From the NCBI RefSeq assembly GCF_002368295.1, contig NZ_AP018248.1:1460477-1524476 (forward strand): a stretch of DNA of 64,000 nt, given 5' to 3'. The position numbers and the translations under genes were made by a program. Shown here piece after piece: positions 7,449-16,877 of this stretch. The notes under the pieces were generated by a model. The model had not been told where the DNA came from. It did no database searches and worked only from the letters and a program-made list of their open reading frames with translations. Position 1 is the first letter of the stretch. The number at the start of each line of letters is the position of its first letter. This stretch comes from Tolypothrix tenuis PCC 7101. GTDB lineage: Bacteria > Cyanobacteriota > Cyanobacteriia > Cyanobacteriales > Nostocaceae.

Positions 7449-10310
7449 TTAAACGGTCTTTTTACCCATTAAGCGGAAGAATATCTTCTCCAATTCCACC
7501 CATACAAACATTAAGGCACTAAAGCCAATACAAATAGCTAACTCCTGTGGTGGTAACCAGTGGGTACCAAAGAAATCTCGTAGGGGTGGAACGTAAACTA
7601 GCATCAACTGCAAAATTGTTGTCACAACCACAGCACCCAAAACAAACGGATTCGAGAAGGGATTCATTTCTATGGTGAGTTGGTTATTCGAGCGGATAGC
7701 TATAGCATGACCCATTTGGGCAATACACAAGGAAGTAAATACCATTGTCTTCCACCGTTCTGGGTCGAGTCCTGGCCCCGTTACGGCTTTGGAATGGAAA
7801 TATGCCCATTCCATGAGAATAATCGTGATGATCGCAAAGATAATCCCGATGCGAACCATATAAGAACCCAATCCCCTAGCAAAGATACTTTCTCGGGGGC
7901 TAAAGGGTGGACGCTTCATCACGTCTGGTTCTGGGGGTTCTACCGCTAAGGCTAAGGCTGGTAAACCATCTGTCACGAGGTTCATCCAGAGAATTTGTAA
8001 GGGAGTCAGAGGAACACCGCCCAGCCCTAAAATTGGTGCAGCGGCGATTGTTAGCACTTCACCGATGTTACTGCCCAGAATGTATTTAATAAAGCGGCGG
8101 ATGTTGGTGTAAACTACCCTACCTTCCTTCGTAGCAGAAACGATGGTGGCAAAGTTGTCATCTAGCAGCACCATGTCGCTAGCTTCTTTACTGACATCTG
8201 TGCCGGTAATGCCCATCGCAATCCCGATATCGGCTTGCTTCAAGGCGGGAGCATCATTAACACCATCTCCTGTCATCGCCACAAATCTACCACGGCGTTG
8301 CAGAGCTTTGACAATTCGCAGTTTGTGTTCTGGGGAAACTCGGGCATAAATACTGACTAAATCGACATTTTGCTCCAATTCCTCATCACTCATGCGCTGT
8401 AATTCTTGCCCTGTGAGTACACGAGAGCCTTCCTCGGCTATGCCTAAATCAGCCGCGATCGCTCTGGCTGTTAATTGGTGGTCGCCAGTAATCATCACTG
8501 GACGAATCCCAGCTTCCCGACATTCTTGCACGGCGGCTCTCACTTCTGGGCGTGGTGCATCTAGCATCCCCACTAACCCCAGCCACACTAAATCTTGTTC
8601 TGAGGCTTCATCGGCACCTTCTGGGGGGATTTCTGCCCAAGGTTTATAAGCGAAACCCAGTACCCGCAACCCCTTACTGGCCATTTGATCGTTTTCCGCC
8701 AGAACTTTTTGGCGTTGTTCTTCTGTTAAGGGGGCTGAGTGTCTACCCAGATAAATTTGACTGCAACGCGCCAAAATCAACTCTGGGGAACCTTTGGTAA
8801 ACATTAAATAATTTTCCGATTGCAGGAAACCTGCGATCGCCGGGTCAATTCCTGTTCCCGAAGCATCCCCGGTTGCAACCTCCTGTACCTGAGCAATCAC
8901 GCTCATACGCTTACGTTCTGAGGAAAAAGGAAATTCCGCTACACGAGGTAATTTACTTTCCCATTGGTCTTTTTCAATACCTGCTTTCCCCGCCAAGGTC
9001 ATTAATGCGCCTTCGGTGGGGTCGCCCAAAATCGCCCATTCCCCTTTTTCTTTTTGCAGTACGGAATCGTTACAAACAGCACAAGCAACTAGTAAAGCGG
9101 AGATTTCGGGGTACTCATCTGCAGAAATTTTTTGTCCGTTTAATTGAAAATCTCCGGTGGGGGCGTAACCTTCGCCTGTAACCCTAAAAGTAGAATTATT
9201 TGTATAAACTGATTGCACCACCATTTTGTTCTGAGTCAGCGTACCGGTTTTATCAGAACAAATTGTGGTGACTGAACCTAAGGTTTCCACTGCTGGAAGT
9301 TTACGAATCAAGGCATTTTGCTTGACCATCCGCTGGGTTCCCAATGCCAAGGTAACGGTGATTACGGCTGGTAAACCTTCCGGTACTACAGCCACCGCCA
9401 TACTCAAAGAAACTTCTAAAAGTTCTTGTAAGTTGCTAAAACCTCTGGCCTGGATGATACCGCCAATGACAACAATCGCCACCAAAATTAAAGAACCGCT
9501 GACTAGGACATTACCTAGTTGCGTCATCCGCTGTTGCAGAGGCGTTGGTTCACTTTCCACGGACTGTAACAAAGTAGCAATTTTGCCTAACTCTGTTTTC
9601 ATCCCAGTACTAGTAACTAGAACCTTGCCTCGTCCTTGGACAACCTCGGTTCCTTGATAGACAACATTAATGCGATCGCCTAATCCTGTGTCTTCAGGTA
9701 ATTGTAATGTGGCTTGTTTATTAACAGCTTCGGCTTCACCTGTGAGCGCCGATTCTCGCACTTGTAAATTAGATTGTTCAATTAAGCGTCCATCTGCGGC
9801 TATCTGTACCCCAGCTTCCAGCAGCATCACATCCCCAGGAACGATTTCCTTAGCGGCGACATCCAATAGTTTGCGATCGCGGATGACTCGCACTAAGGGA
9901 GAGGAGAGTTTTTTCAAGGCTGCGAGGGCTTTTTCGGCACGGCTTTCTTGCACATAGCCCAAAATCCCATTGAGGATGACAATCGCCATAATCGCGATCG
10001 TATCCTTGAATGGCACTTCCCCGGGTTTGAGGTTACCTCCTTGCCAAGCCACGAGGTCTAAAACCCCAGAAATGATAGCTACAGCAATCAGCATCAACAA
10101 CATAATGTTCTTGAACTGATCCAGCAGAATCTCCCAAGCGCTACGGCCGCCATGTTCTTCTAGTTCATTGGGGCCATATTTGTGCAACCGTTGTTCCACT
10201 TCTTGGGGTGTCAAGCCACTGTCTGCATTACTATCAAGCAGTTCGAGCGCTTTTTCAACTTCTAAACTATGCCAAACGGCGGCACTTTCAGGCAGAGAAT
10301 TAGCAGACAT
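7449..10310 (-). CDS. Cation-translocating P-type ATPase (type II, PacL/Ca2+-ATPase-like)
   Basis: 953 residues from the ATG at 10310; a GTG one codon earlier (10313) is the alternative start. Order: N-terminal cation-ATPase domain (about 12-80), TM1-2, actuator domain with ESALTGEAEAV, TM3-4 with VVPEGLPAVITVTLALGT, phosphorylation motif SDKTGTLT (phospho-Asp about 353), nucleotide-binding domain with FTKGSPE, hinge MTGDGVNDAPALKQADIGIAM, and a C-terminal six-helix block. The PEGLP intramembrane motif and the long C-terminal domain place it in type II (SERCA/PacL-like), exporting Ca2+ or another cation from the cytoplasm. Substrate is inferred from family only. Confidence 0.9.
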   Translation of the reverse strand: MSANSLPESAAVWHSLEVEKALELLDSNADSGLTPQEVEQRLHKYGPNELEEHGGRSAWEILLDQFKNIMLLMLIAVAIISGVLDLVAWQGGNLKPGEVPFKDTIAIMAIVILNGILGYVQESRAEKALAALKKLSSPLVRVIRDRKLLDVAAKEIVPGDVMLLEAGVQIAADGRLIEQSNLQVRESALTGEAEAVNKQATLQLPEDTGLGDRINVVYQGTEVVQGRGKVLVTSTGMKTELGKIATLLQSVESEPTPLQQRMTQLGNVLVSGSLILVAIVVIGGIIQARGFSNLQELLEVSLSMAVAVVPEGLPAVITVTLALGTQRMVKQNALIRKLPAVETLGSVTTICSDKTGTLTQNKMVVQSVYTNNSTFRVTGEGYAPTGDFQLNGQKISADEYPEISALLVACAVCNDSVLQKEKGEWAILGDPTEGALMTLAGKAGIEKDQWESKLPRVAEFPFSSERKRMSVIAQVQEVATGDASGTGIDPAIAGFLQSENYLMFTKGSPELILARCSQIYLGRHSAPLTEEQRQKVLAENDQMASKGLRVLGFAYKPWAEIPPEGADEASEQDLVWLGLVGMLDAPRPEVRAAVQECREAGIRPVMITGDHQLTARAIAADLGIAEEGSRVLTGQELQRMSDEELEQNVDLVSIYARVSPEHKLRIVKALQRRGRFVAMTGDGVNDAPALKQADIGIAMGITGTDVSKEASDMVLLDDNFATIVSATKEGRVVYTNIRRFIKYILGSNIGEVLTIAAAPILGLGGVPLTPLQILWMNLVTDGLPALALAVEPPEPDVMKRPPFSPRESIFARGLGSYMVRIGIIFAIITIILMEWAYFHSKAVTGPGLDPERWKTMVFTSLCIAQMGHAIAIRSNNQLTIEMNPFSNPFVLGAVVVTTILQLMLVYVPPLRDFFGTHWLPPQELAICIGFSALMFVWVELEKIFFRLMGKKTV

Positions 10311-10602
10311 CACTTAAGTTACAGGAAAAGGTTACAAAATTCGATCATAATTTAGTGATGGTCAGAAAACCATCCACTAAAGTTACATAAAGGCTCTCGC
10401 CAGTTTGTATCAGTTCAGTTTAGATGTGATTCCTGACATTTGTCATCTGAAGGATTAATCCTTCATGAGTATTTTTATGTGTTATTTCCTAGGTCAGAGT
10501 TTTTTTGGAACACATTGCACTGATAATTGTAAGCAGCACCACTCTGAAAACTTGGTCACATTGGATGTACCACAATTTATTCTAGGCGTGCTAAACGGTT
10601 AA

Positions 10603-12288
10603 ATGAATATGCTTAATATGAGTTTTGCACTCCCCAGTATGACCGTTAGCCAGATGTTTGGTCAAAGAACGATTCGACCGCTAACTGCTGCCGCACTAGG
10701 TGGCATTGCTTTTATTCAAGATAGACTGATCGCTATTGATACGATTAAGGGACATCTACTGGAGATTGACCCAATATCTGACAACAGTAAAATACTGAAT
10801 CCTCATCAAGTTAAGGAATTTACTGATGTCACAGGTATAGCAGTCTGGGAAGATACCCTGTGGGTAACTCGTGGTAACACTGTTTATCGCTGCCAAATGA
10901 ATGCTTTAGGATTAGAGCATTTTGTGACATTGCCTTATCCGGCTGAGGGTATTGCTGTTTGGGAATCCACGGTCTACATTAGTTGCCAAAAGTTAGGCTA
11001 TATCTTGATTTATGAATCGGATGGCCGCAAAGAAATTACTAGGTTTTATGCCCCAGGCGTAGGACAAGAGAATTTAACTGTCAGTCAAGATACTCTGTGG
11101 GTGAGTGATCGCACCGAGCAAACAGTTTATTCTATGGATCGGGCGACAGGGGAAATTCAATTTAGCGTCCTTACGCCCTTTGACTCGCCTACAGGTATCG
11201 CGGTACATAAAGATAGCGAAACAGGCAAAGAAAGTCTTTATGTCGCCTACGCCTCAGAGGAGCCTTATATCCGGGATAATCCCAATGCCGATCCAAATCA
11301 CGAATTAACATACCGCGATCGCACTTTTATTCATCCCCTCTATTATCATTACGAGCCAGAGAAACGTTACGCCCTCTCTAATGGCTACCTGATTGAAATG
11401 TCCTACGCTGAGGAAATTGCCCCCTTAGAAGAGGTCTATTTAACAGACTTAGAATGGCGGATTGCTTTACCTTCAGAAACTGAACGCCAAAAAGTCAAAC
11501 AAGTCGAACCGATTGGGCTACCCTTTACAGAAGAAGTTATTGATGGGCAAAGAATAGCAGTATTTAAATTTGATACTCTTACTCCTGGGGAACGCCATAT
11601 CTTTGGCTGGAAAGCTACTTTAGAAGTGCGCGGCATTAAGTATCGCATTACACCCAAAGATGTGGAAGATATTCCCCCAGTTACTCCAGAATTTGCTAGC
11701 CGCTATCTGGTAGATGACGATGAGTTAGCAATGGAGACTAGCATTGTCCGCAGGGCTGCACGCGATGCAGTTGGTTCGGAAACCAATCTGCTCAGGAAAA
11801 TGTACAGTATCCGTAATTATGTTTACGATGAATTGTCATATGGTATTAAACCATACATTGATACGCCAGATGTGGTTTTAGAACGGGGTGTAGGTTCCTG
11901 TGGTGAATATGTAGGCGTATTATTGGCTTTATGCCGTTTGAATGGTATTCCATGCCGCACAGTCGGTAGATACAAATGTCCACCCAACGGAGAATTGCAA
12001 GGCATACCCCTGCAACCAGACTTTAACCATGTGTGGTTAGAATTCTACATTCCCAATTTCGGTTGGTTGCCGATGGAATCTAACCCTGATGATATCGGTA
12101 ATGCAGGCCCCTATCCCACCCGCTTTTTCATGGGCTTATGCTGGTATCACATTGAAATTGGCAAGGGAGTTTCTTTTGAAACCATCAGCAGTCAAGGTGT
12201 ACGTCTCACCAAAGAAGATATCCCCCTTGGCGACCTAGCAATTAATCACATCCGGTTTACAATTCTTAAAGAATTACCACCTTTCTAA
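10603..12288 (+). CDS. Transglutaminase-like cysteine protease-fold protein with N-terminal beta-propeller
   Basis: 561 residues. Residues about 30-240 form SMP-30/NHL-like propeller blades (ITGIAVWEDTLWVTRGN, GIAVWESTVYISCQ, DTLWVSDRTEQTVYSMDRATGE). The C-terminal third is a transglutaminase core with the triad visible: Cys433 in GVGSCGEYVGVL, His476 in FNHVWLEFY and Asp496 in MESNPDD. Proteins of this fold are proteases or amide-transfer enzymes; the propeller may bind a partner. There is no signal peptide, so it is probably cytoplasmic. Start at 10603 is chosen, but ATGs at 10612 and 10621 are possible. The gene is divergent from the P-type ATPase. Confidence 0.8.
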   Translation: MNMLNMSFALPSMTVSQMFGQRTIRPLTAAALGGIAFIQDRLIAIDTIKGHLLEIDPISDNSKILNPHQVKEFTDVTGIAVWEDTLWVTRGNTVYRCQMNALGLEHFVTLPYPAEGIAVWESTVYISCQKLGYILIYESDGRKEITRFYAPGVGQENLTVSQDTLWVSDRTEQTVYSMDRATGEIQFSVLTPFDSPTGIAVHKDSETGKESLYVAYASEEPYIRDNPNADPNHELTYRDRTFIHPLYYHYEPEKRYALSNGYLIEMSYAEEIAPLEEVYLTDLEWRIALPSETERQKVKQVEPIGLPFTEEVIDGQRIAVFKFDTLTPGERHIFGWKATLEVRGIKYRITPKDVEDIPPVTPEFASRYLVDDDELAMETSIVRRAARDAVGSETNLLRKMYSIRNYVYDELSYGIKPYIDTPDVVLERGVGSCGEYVGVLLALCRLNGIPCRTVGRYKCPPNGELQGIPLQPDFNHVWLEFYIPNFGWLPMESNPDDIGNAGPYPTRFFMGLCWYHIEIGKGVSFETISSQGVRLTKEDIPLGDLAINHIRFTILKELPPF

Positions 12289-12295
12289 ACCTTGT

Positions 12296-12319
12296 AGAGA
12301 CGCGATTCATCGCGTCTCT
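12296..12319. terminator. Hairpin between convergent genes (bidirectional terminator candidate)
   Basis: AGAGACGCGAT and ATCGCGTCTCT form an 11-bp perfect stem with a 2-base loop directly after the transglutaminase gene and before the convergent nuclease gene. The same GACGCGATTCATCGCGTC core recurs near 55274, so it is also a dispersed repeat. Confidence 0.6.
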
Positions 12320-12381
12320 CATCACAAAACAAACGTAATTTATTCCTCTTGTCTATTTTTCCCCCAGTCCCCAATCCCCAA

Positions 12382-13236
12382 TCACCCATTCACCCTTAAA
12401 ATCGGCATAGATTGAGACTTTAACTTAGGATTATCTGCAAAATCACAGATAGAACGAAATGGACAATATCGACAGTGAGAACCAGGATTAGGGGGAAAAA
12501 TTTTGCTGAAATCTTGGGTTTGTTGGTGATATTTTTGTAAATCTTGCTGATGCTTGCGGGCAATATGTGCCAATTCAAATTCTAAGGAGAGTAATTCTTG
12601 ATGGGTGATGTGAATTAAGTCAGATTTTTTACAAAGCTCTAAATTATAAAATGAGGCAACAGCTTCTTGTTCAGGGTAAAGATAACGCGCAGCCAGGAGA
12701 TAAACTAAAGCTTGTCGCTGGTCAAAAGCAGCTTTGCCAGTTTTAAAATCTAAAATATGTAAAGTGCGATCGCTATCAATAAACACACAATCCATCGCAG
12801 CATATAACCGGAAGCAATAATCATCTTGGTCAATTAAAATCGGTTTAGGAAAACCTTCGTCGCCCGGTGTTAATTGGATGATGCGTTTATTCAACAGCAA
12901 CGGCTCATTGTGATATTTTGTCAAAATTTGCAGCACCCGCTGTTGCACTTCTTCCGAGGAATGGCTTAATTTCAGTAACTGAGCAACTTTTTCCACACCA
13001 TCTGTTTGGCTTAATAGATGTCGATGATGATGAAATTCATAAACGCCTTTTTGGGCTAGTATGCCAATCCTTTGGGGTGCAGTCGCCGTGGCTAACAGCG
13101 CTTTTACTTTCGGTTCATGCTGACGTGCTTTAACAAATCCTCGTCTCATCTGGCAATGCCAACGTTCTTGTCCCGTAGCTGGGGCAACTAAAGACCAAAG
13201 GTGGTAACTGGCAAAAGGGCGATCGGGGATTGACAT
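12382..13236 (-). CDS. PD-(D/E)XK superfamily nuclease (Cas4/RecB-like with Fe-S cysteines)
   Basis: 284 residues from the ATG at 13236 (MSIPDRPFASYHLW). Longer frames upstream would overlap the divergent phosphohexomutase leader and look non-coding. The nuclease core is in the second half: CVFIDSDRTLHILDFKTGKAAFDQRQALVYLLAARYLYPEQ contains the D-x-K active-site strand and the following Q/Y helix of RecB-family nucleases. The C-terminus PGSHCRYCPFRSICDFA has a cysteine cluster of the kind that holds an Fe-S cluster in Cas4/AddB-like nucleases. No cas genes or CRISPR array are nearby, so a repair or recombination role is more likely. It is divergent from the phosphohexomutase gene. Confidence 0.8.
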   Translation of the reverse strand: MSIPDRPFASYHLWSLVAPATGQERWHCQMRRGFVKARQHEPKVKALLATATAPQRIGILAQKGVYEFHHHRHLLSQTDGVEKVAQLLKLSHSSEEVQQRVLQILTKYHNEPLLLNKRIIQLTPGDEGFPKPILIDQDDYCFRLYAAMDCVFIDSDRTLHILDFKTGKAAFDQRQALVYLLAARYLYPEQEAVASFYNLELCKKSDLIHITHQELLSLEFELAHIARKHQQDLQKYHQQTQDFSKIFPPNPGSHCRYCPFRSICDFADNPKLKSQSMPILRVNG

Positions 13237-13341
13237 TGCAAACAAGCAGTGAGAAAAATAACGATGGGGATAGTTGCGGCTACACAAGCTTTGCGCGAAG
13301 CTTCCCATAGTACAGAAGTTACAAGGGAAACTGTGGCAAAC

Positions 13342-14769
13342 ATGAGTGCTAGTAGCAAATCCAGCAAAATTCAATTTGGCACCGATGGTTGGCGAGGAAT
13401 TATTGCTGATGACTTTACTTTTCCCAATGTGAGGAAAGTCACAAGAGCGATCGCTAGCTATCTGGAAACGGCCTATAGCAAAAATAGACCAGTTCTTGTT
13501 GCCTACGATACTCGATTTTTAGCTGACCAGTTTGCCCAGACAGCCGCCCAAGTCTTAGCTGAATTGGGTTGGAAGGTAAAAGTAACAAATCGGGATTGCC
13601 CCACACCAGTCATTGCCTACAACGCCCGTCACCTAAATTCGGCGGGGGCGTTGATGTTTACTGCTAGCCATAATCCTGCACCATACTGTGGGATAAAATA
13701 TATCCCAGATTATGCTGGCCCAGCCACTCCAGAGATTACTGATACTATTGTGGCAAATATAAAAAGTGCATCAGATGCACCGGCTAGTAGTAATCCATCG
13801 GATTCTATTTCTATTTTCGATCCGAAACCTAATTATCTGCAATTTCTCTACACCTTAATTGATATAGAAAAAATCAAAAGTGCCCAGTTAAAGGTAAAAT
13901 ACGATGCTTTGTATTCTACCTCTCGGGGTTACTTAGATGAAGTTTTGCAACAAAGTGGTGTAGAGTTAGAAACTTTCCACACTTGGCGGGATGTGCTGTT
14001 TGGTGGTGGAATGCCAGAACCGAAAGGCGAACAATTAGGTGAATTGGTAGCAGCAGTACGCGCCGATCAAGCCGATTTGGGTTTAGCAACTGATGGCGAT
14101 AGCGATCGCTTTGGGATTGTGGATGAACAAGGTAATGTTCTCACTCCTAACACTGTGCTGCTAGTTTTAGCCAGTCATTTAATCAAAAATAAAGGTAAAA
14201 GCGGTGCTATTGTCCGCACTGTCGCCACAACTCATTTATTGGATAATTTCGCAGCTAAACATGGGCTACCAATTTATGAAACTCCAGTAGGCTTTAAATA
14301 TATTGGGGAAAAAATGCGGGAAACCACCGTATTAATTGGTGGTGAAGAATCTGGTGGTTTAAGCATTATCGGGCATATTCCCGAAAAAGATGGCATTTTA
14401 GCCAATATGCTAGTCGCAGAAGCGATCGCCTATGAAGGTAAGCCCCTCAGTCAGTTAGTTCAAGAAGCGATCGCCGCAGCTGACGGCCCGTTGTACAATC
14501 ATCGCTTAGACTTACACCTTACCGAGTCTCACAAAACTGCTGTCATCGATTCCTTTACCAAAAATCCCCCCACAGAGGTAGCAGGATTTAAAGTTAAAGA
14601 AGTTGGTCGTAAAGACGGAATTAAGCTGTATTTAGAAGCAGGTAGCTGGATATTACTGCGTCCCTCCGGTACAGAACCACTGGTGCGCGTTTATTTAGAA
14701 ACCAACTCACCAGAAAAAGTGACTCAAATCGCCCAAGCTATGGAAAGTGCGATCGCTAAACTAGAATAA
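13342..14769 (+). CDS. Phosphoglucomutase/phosphomannomutase (alpha-D-phosphohexomutase)
   Basis: 475 residues from ATG 13342 (MSASSKSSKIQFGTDGWRG). An open frame extends upstream to 13249, but that stretch contains a near-palindrome (AAGCTTTGCGCGAAGCTT) and unfamiliar sequence, so the later start is preferred. The four hallmark loops are present: phosphoserine loop FTASHNPAP (Ser109), metal loop ATDGDSDRFG, sugar-binding loop GGEESGGLS and phosphate-binding loop RPSGTEPLVRVYLE. It interconverts hexose 1- and 6-phosphates for glycogen and cell-wall sugar-nucleotide supply. Whether it prefers glucose, mannose or glucosamine cannot be read from sequence. Confidence 0.9.
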   Translation: MSASSKSSKIQFGTDGWRGIIADDFTFPNVRKVTRAIASYLETAYSKNRPVLVAYDTRFLADQFAQTAAQVLAELGWKVKVTNRDCPTPVIAYNARHLNSAGALMFTASHNPAPYCGIKYIPDYAGPATPEITDTIVANIKSASDAPASSNPSDSISIFDPKPNYLQFLYTLIDIEKIKSAQLKVKYDALYSTSRGYLDEVLQQSGVELETFHTWRDVLFGGGMPEPKGEQLGELVAAVRADQADLGLATDGDSDRFGIVDEQGNVLTPNTVLLVLASHLIKNKGKSGAIVRTVATTHLLDNFAAKHGLPIYETPVGFKYIGEKMRETTVLIGGEESGGLSIIGHIPEKDGILANMLVAEAIAYEGKPLSQLVQEAIAAADGPLYNHRLDLHLTESHKTAVIDSFTKNPPTEVAGFKVKEVGRKDGIKLYLEAGSWILLRPSGTEPLVRVYLETNSPEKVTQIAQAMESAIAKLE

Positions 14770-14853
14770 GAGTTTCAAGCGCTTTAAACACAGAGGAATG
14801 TTGATGATTATCTGTGCTTGTCTGTGTTTAGCTTTGGTTTTATTGAATTTGTT

Positions 14854-15129
14854 ATGAAAAGTATTGCTAATTTGCTGATATCTGTAGTTATAGCTGTATG
14901 GGTAATGGCGATCGCTATTCTCTCAGTGCAAAACGCTACTTTAGTATCTTTAAAGTTTTTGAGTTTCCGATCCATTCAAATCCCAGTTGGTTTGGTGCTG
15001 GCTTTTTGTGTTTGTATCGGCTTAGTTGGAATAGCTGTGCTGCAACCTTTGTGGGGGCTGGCTGAGGGGCGCGGTAATTCTCGGTTAGATGAGGATGCTG
15101 AATTTTTTGTTGATGATGAAGATTTTTAG
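14854..15129 (+). CDS. LapA-domain (DUF1049) small membrane protein
   Basis: 91 residues from the ATG at 14854; an in-frame TTG at 14818 is less convincing. Two hydrophobic helices (about 4-25 and 42-65) surround SVQNATLVSLKFLSFRSIQI, the conserved LapA/DUF1049 core. The tail is acidic (DEDAEFFVDDEDF). In enterobacteria LapA/LapB regulate LPS synthesis; the cyanobacterial proteins are uncharacterised. It lies 84 bases after the phosphohexomutase and may be co-transcribed with it. Confidence 0.75.
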   Translation: MKSIANLLISVVIAVWVMAIAILSVQNATLVSLKFLSFRSIQIPVGLVLAFCVCIGLVGIAVLQPLWGLAEGRGNSRLDEDAEFFVDDEDF

Positions 15130-15133
15130 CGCA

Positions 15134-15166
15134 TAAAAAAGCCCTCAGACCAGAAGCCTGGGGCTA
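15134..15166 (-). terminator. Rho-independent terminator candidate for the minus-strand pair
   Basis: Read on the minus strand, AGCCCCAGG...CTGAGGGCT forms a stem followed by TTTTTT. It sits about 70 bases past the stop of the minus-strand hypothetical gene ending at 15233. On the plus strand it would end the LapA gene without a T-run. Confidence 0.55.
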
Positions 15167-15232
15167 TCAAAACAAAGCCTGCCGAACCATGCTATTAAAG
15201 TTTTTAGAAAGAGCGATCGCACTGCTATAAAA

Positions 15233-15622
15233 TCAAAATGTCCATTCGTGGTTGGGATCATTCAAAGCAGCACGAACATTAGTTAAGTTGGCAAGGTCTT
15301 TGAATGGGCTTGATTTAGCGATTTCTGTGATTGTATTTAAGGTAAGCGCTAGTTGTTCGTTATTTCCGGATGCGATCGCACTATCAACCACAGCAAATAA
15401 AGCTCGAAAGTTTTCAGCACGTTCATCAAAAGAGCGATCAAGATAAGCCATCAGCAAGTCACGCTGGGCGTTAATCTTGGTGATTGATGCTTTTTCCCAA
15501 GCATCAATCTTATGTCGTTTAGTTTTTTCTTGTTGAGCAACTATTTTGTACTCAGCGTAAGCCGAAACAATTTGCTGTATACATTCAACAGGATTTAAAA
15601 GTGCAATTTTTTGTAATGACAC
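15233..15622 (-). CDS. Hypothetical helical protein, partner of upstream glycine-rich membrane protein
   Basis: 129 residues, charged and helical throughout (for example AEYKIVAQQEKTKRHKIDAW, AQRDLLMAYLDRSFDERAEN); no membrane segment. The start is 2 bases after the stop of the gene at 15625-16599, so the two are surely one transcript and probably translationally coupled. I do not recognise the family. The DUF-like motif of inner helix plus FDERAENF is reminiscent of small cytoplasmic companions of membrane effectors, but this is only an impression. Confidence 0.6.
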   Translation of the reverse strand: MSLQKIALLNPVECIQQIVSAYAEYKIVAQQEKTKRHKIDAWEKASITKINAQRDLLMAYLDRSFDERAENFRALFAVVDSAIASGNNEQLALTLNTITEIAKSSPFKDLANLTNVRAALNDPNHEWTF

Positions 15623-15624
15623 TT

Positions 15625-16599
15625 CTAATTATCTCCGAGATTACGATACTTACATTGGATAGTCGCAGTAGTAGGATTAAGCTGGCCTTCAGCGTCCAAA
15701 ATAGGAGTTTTCATAATTTCTGCTAGTGCTTTAATTAGAAGTGCTACTTTTTGAAATTTGCCAGCATCGCGGTTACGATCAAACGGAAGAGACTCTAGAG
15801 CGTTGAGACTAAGAATTGCATGATAATTCAAATTTTCCACTAACCTACTTAACTCAATAATTCGCCGTCTAACCTGTGGCAAAAAATCTCTAACAATTTC
15901 GATTTTTGCAATTTCAGTGTTAATCTTGGCTTCATATTCTCGTGCTTTTGTCAAAGCCTCCTCTCCTTTACCAGCTAGCATAAATCCACCTACAGCCAAA
16001 GCTGGGCCAAGTGCAACACCCCCAAGTACAGCACCACCAACTGCCATTCCGCCGCCTCCAAGAAAAGATACTGTACCTTGTAAAGCTGCAACACCACTAA
16101 GTTGGGAAATAGCGACTTGGGTACTAAACAATCCAAATAATTGGGGAACGGCAACTGTTCCAAAAGAGTAGGCTAAACCAACTGCACCAGCACCAGCTGT
16201 TGCTCCGGCCCCAGCGGCTGAAGCAAATCCCTTATATATTTCTTCAGCTTCAACAGCAGTAATCCTATACTCTTGAATTTGTTGAATTGAAATCTCCTTT
16301 ATTCCAGCTAAAAACTGCCTATCATTTTGAGAGCCTCGCTGGCCAATTCGCTCAATAAAAGCAACAAATCTCCCAATTGTTTGCACTTTAACATCTATTT
16401 GGAGTTCCCCATATTCTTCTGCTGTCTTGTTTGTATTCTCCCAAACGATTTTTAACTGTCTGATGTGACTCTCATATAGTTTTTGAGCCTTTTCCCCAAT
16501 TTCCTTTGCCTGATTCATATTGCCAATACCTTCAGCACCTTTTACTGCTCCTATAGCTCCAGTAGCCAAAGCAGCAGCACCCAAGATAATTGGAATCAT
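15625..16599 (-). CDS. Glycine-zipper membrane protein of unknown function
   Basis: 324 residues. Residues about 1-20 are hydrophobic (IPIILGAAALATGAIGAVKG). A coiled-coil-like part follows (about 25-125). Then come two long Gly/Ala-rich hydrophobic stretches (about 127-160 and 165-210) with zipper spacing (FLGGGGMAVGGAVLGGVALG), and a helical C-terminus. Gly-zipper hairpins of this type insert in membranes or form pores. The family is widespread in bacteria in my recollection but unnamed. It forms a two-gene unit with the 129-aa protein downstream and lies beside an antitoxin stump and a Uma2 nuclease. No function is assigned. Confidence 0.6.
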   Translation of the reverse strand: MIPIILGAAALATGAIGAVKGAEGIGNMNQAKEIGEKAQKLYESHIRQLKIVWENTNKTAEEYGELQIDVKVQTIGRFVAFIERIGQRGSQNDRQFLAGIKEISIQQIQEYRITAVEAEEIYKGFASAAGAGATAGAGAVGLAYSFGTVAVPQLFGLFSTQVAISQLSGVAALQGTVSFLGGGGMAVGGAVLGGVALGPALAVGGFMLAGKGEEALTKAREYEAKINTEIAKIEIVRDFLPQVRRRIIELSRLVENLNYHAILSLNALESLPFDRNRDAGKFQKVALLIKALAEIMKTPILDAEGQLNPTTATIQCKYRNLGDN

Positions 16600-16770
16600 T
16601 TAATACTCCTGAAATTTGCTTTTAACAATGTTCATCCAGAAATTTGGCAGGCTAACTATAAATAGCTCTATAAATAGATTTCCCTTAATTAACAGCTATT
16701 AACTGTTTAAAAATCCTATAAGTGTAAAGTTTAGGTAAAATTTTTATAAGATTATTCTGGAGATGCAAAT

Positions 16771-16872
16771 ATGCATAATTTTATTCAAGGTAAGCGAGGA
16801 GCAATCGAGCCTACACCACCAAGCAAAACTTGCATTACAATTCGCCTAGATGATGAACTCAAACAAAGGTAA
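16771..16872 (+). pseudogene. Truncated BrnA/CopG-type antitoxin remnant (33 codons)
   Basis: The frame starts at ATG 16771 after a GGAGA ribosome-binding site and ends at TAA 16870-16872. Its residues GKRGAIEPTPPSKTCITIRL followed by DDELKQR match the N-terminal end of ribbon-helix-helix antitoxins of the BrnA/DUF4415 type, which continue for about 40 more residues after the ITIRLDDE strand. Here the helix-turn-helix part is gone. The Uma2 gene begins 5 bases later, so the stump now serves at most as a leader peptide. Confidence 0.55.
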
Positions 16873-16877
16873 AAAGT

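Noticed and set aside
8143..9957. Plus-strand frames of 60-130 codons opposite the P-type ATPase
   Set aside because: They are shadows of a strongly supported minus-strand gene, rich in Ser, Pro and Arg, with no recognisable domain.
13249..13341. 31-residue N-terminal extension of the phosphohexomutase
   Set aside because: The stretch includes a near-palindromic repeat and the family begins just after ATG 13342.
12382..13374. 330-residue version of the PD-(D/E)XK nuclease
   Set aside because: The first 46 residues overlap the leader of the divergent phosphohexomutase gene and look non-coding; ATG 13236 is the better start.
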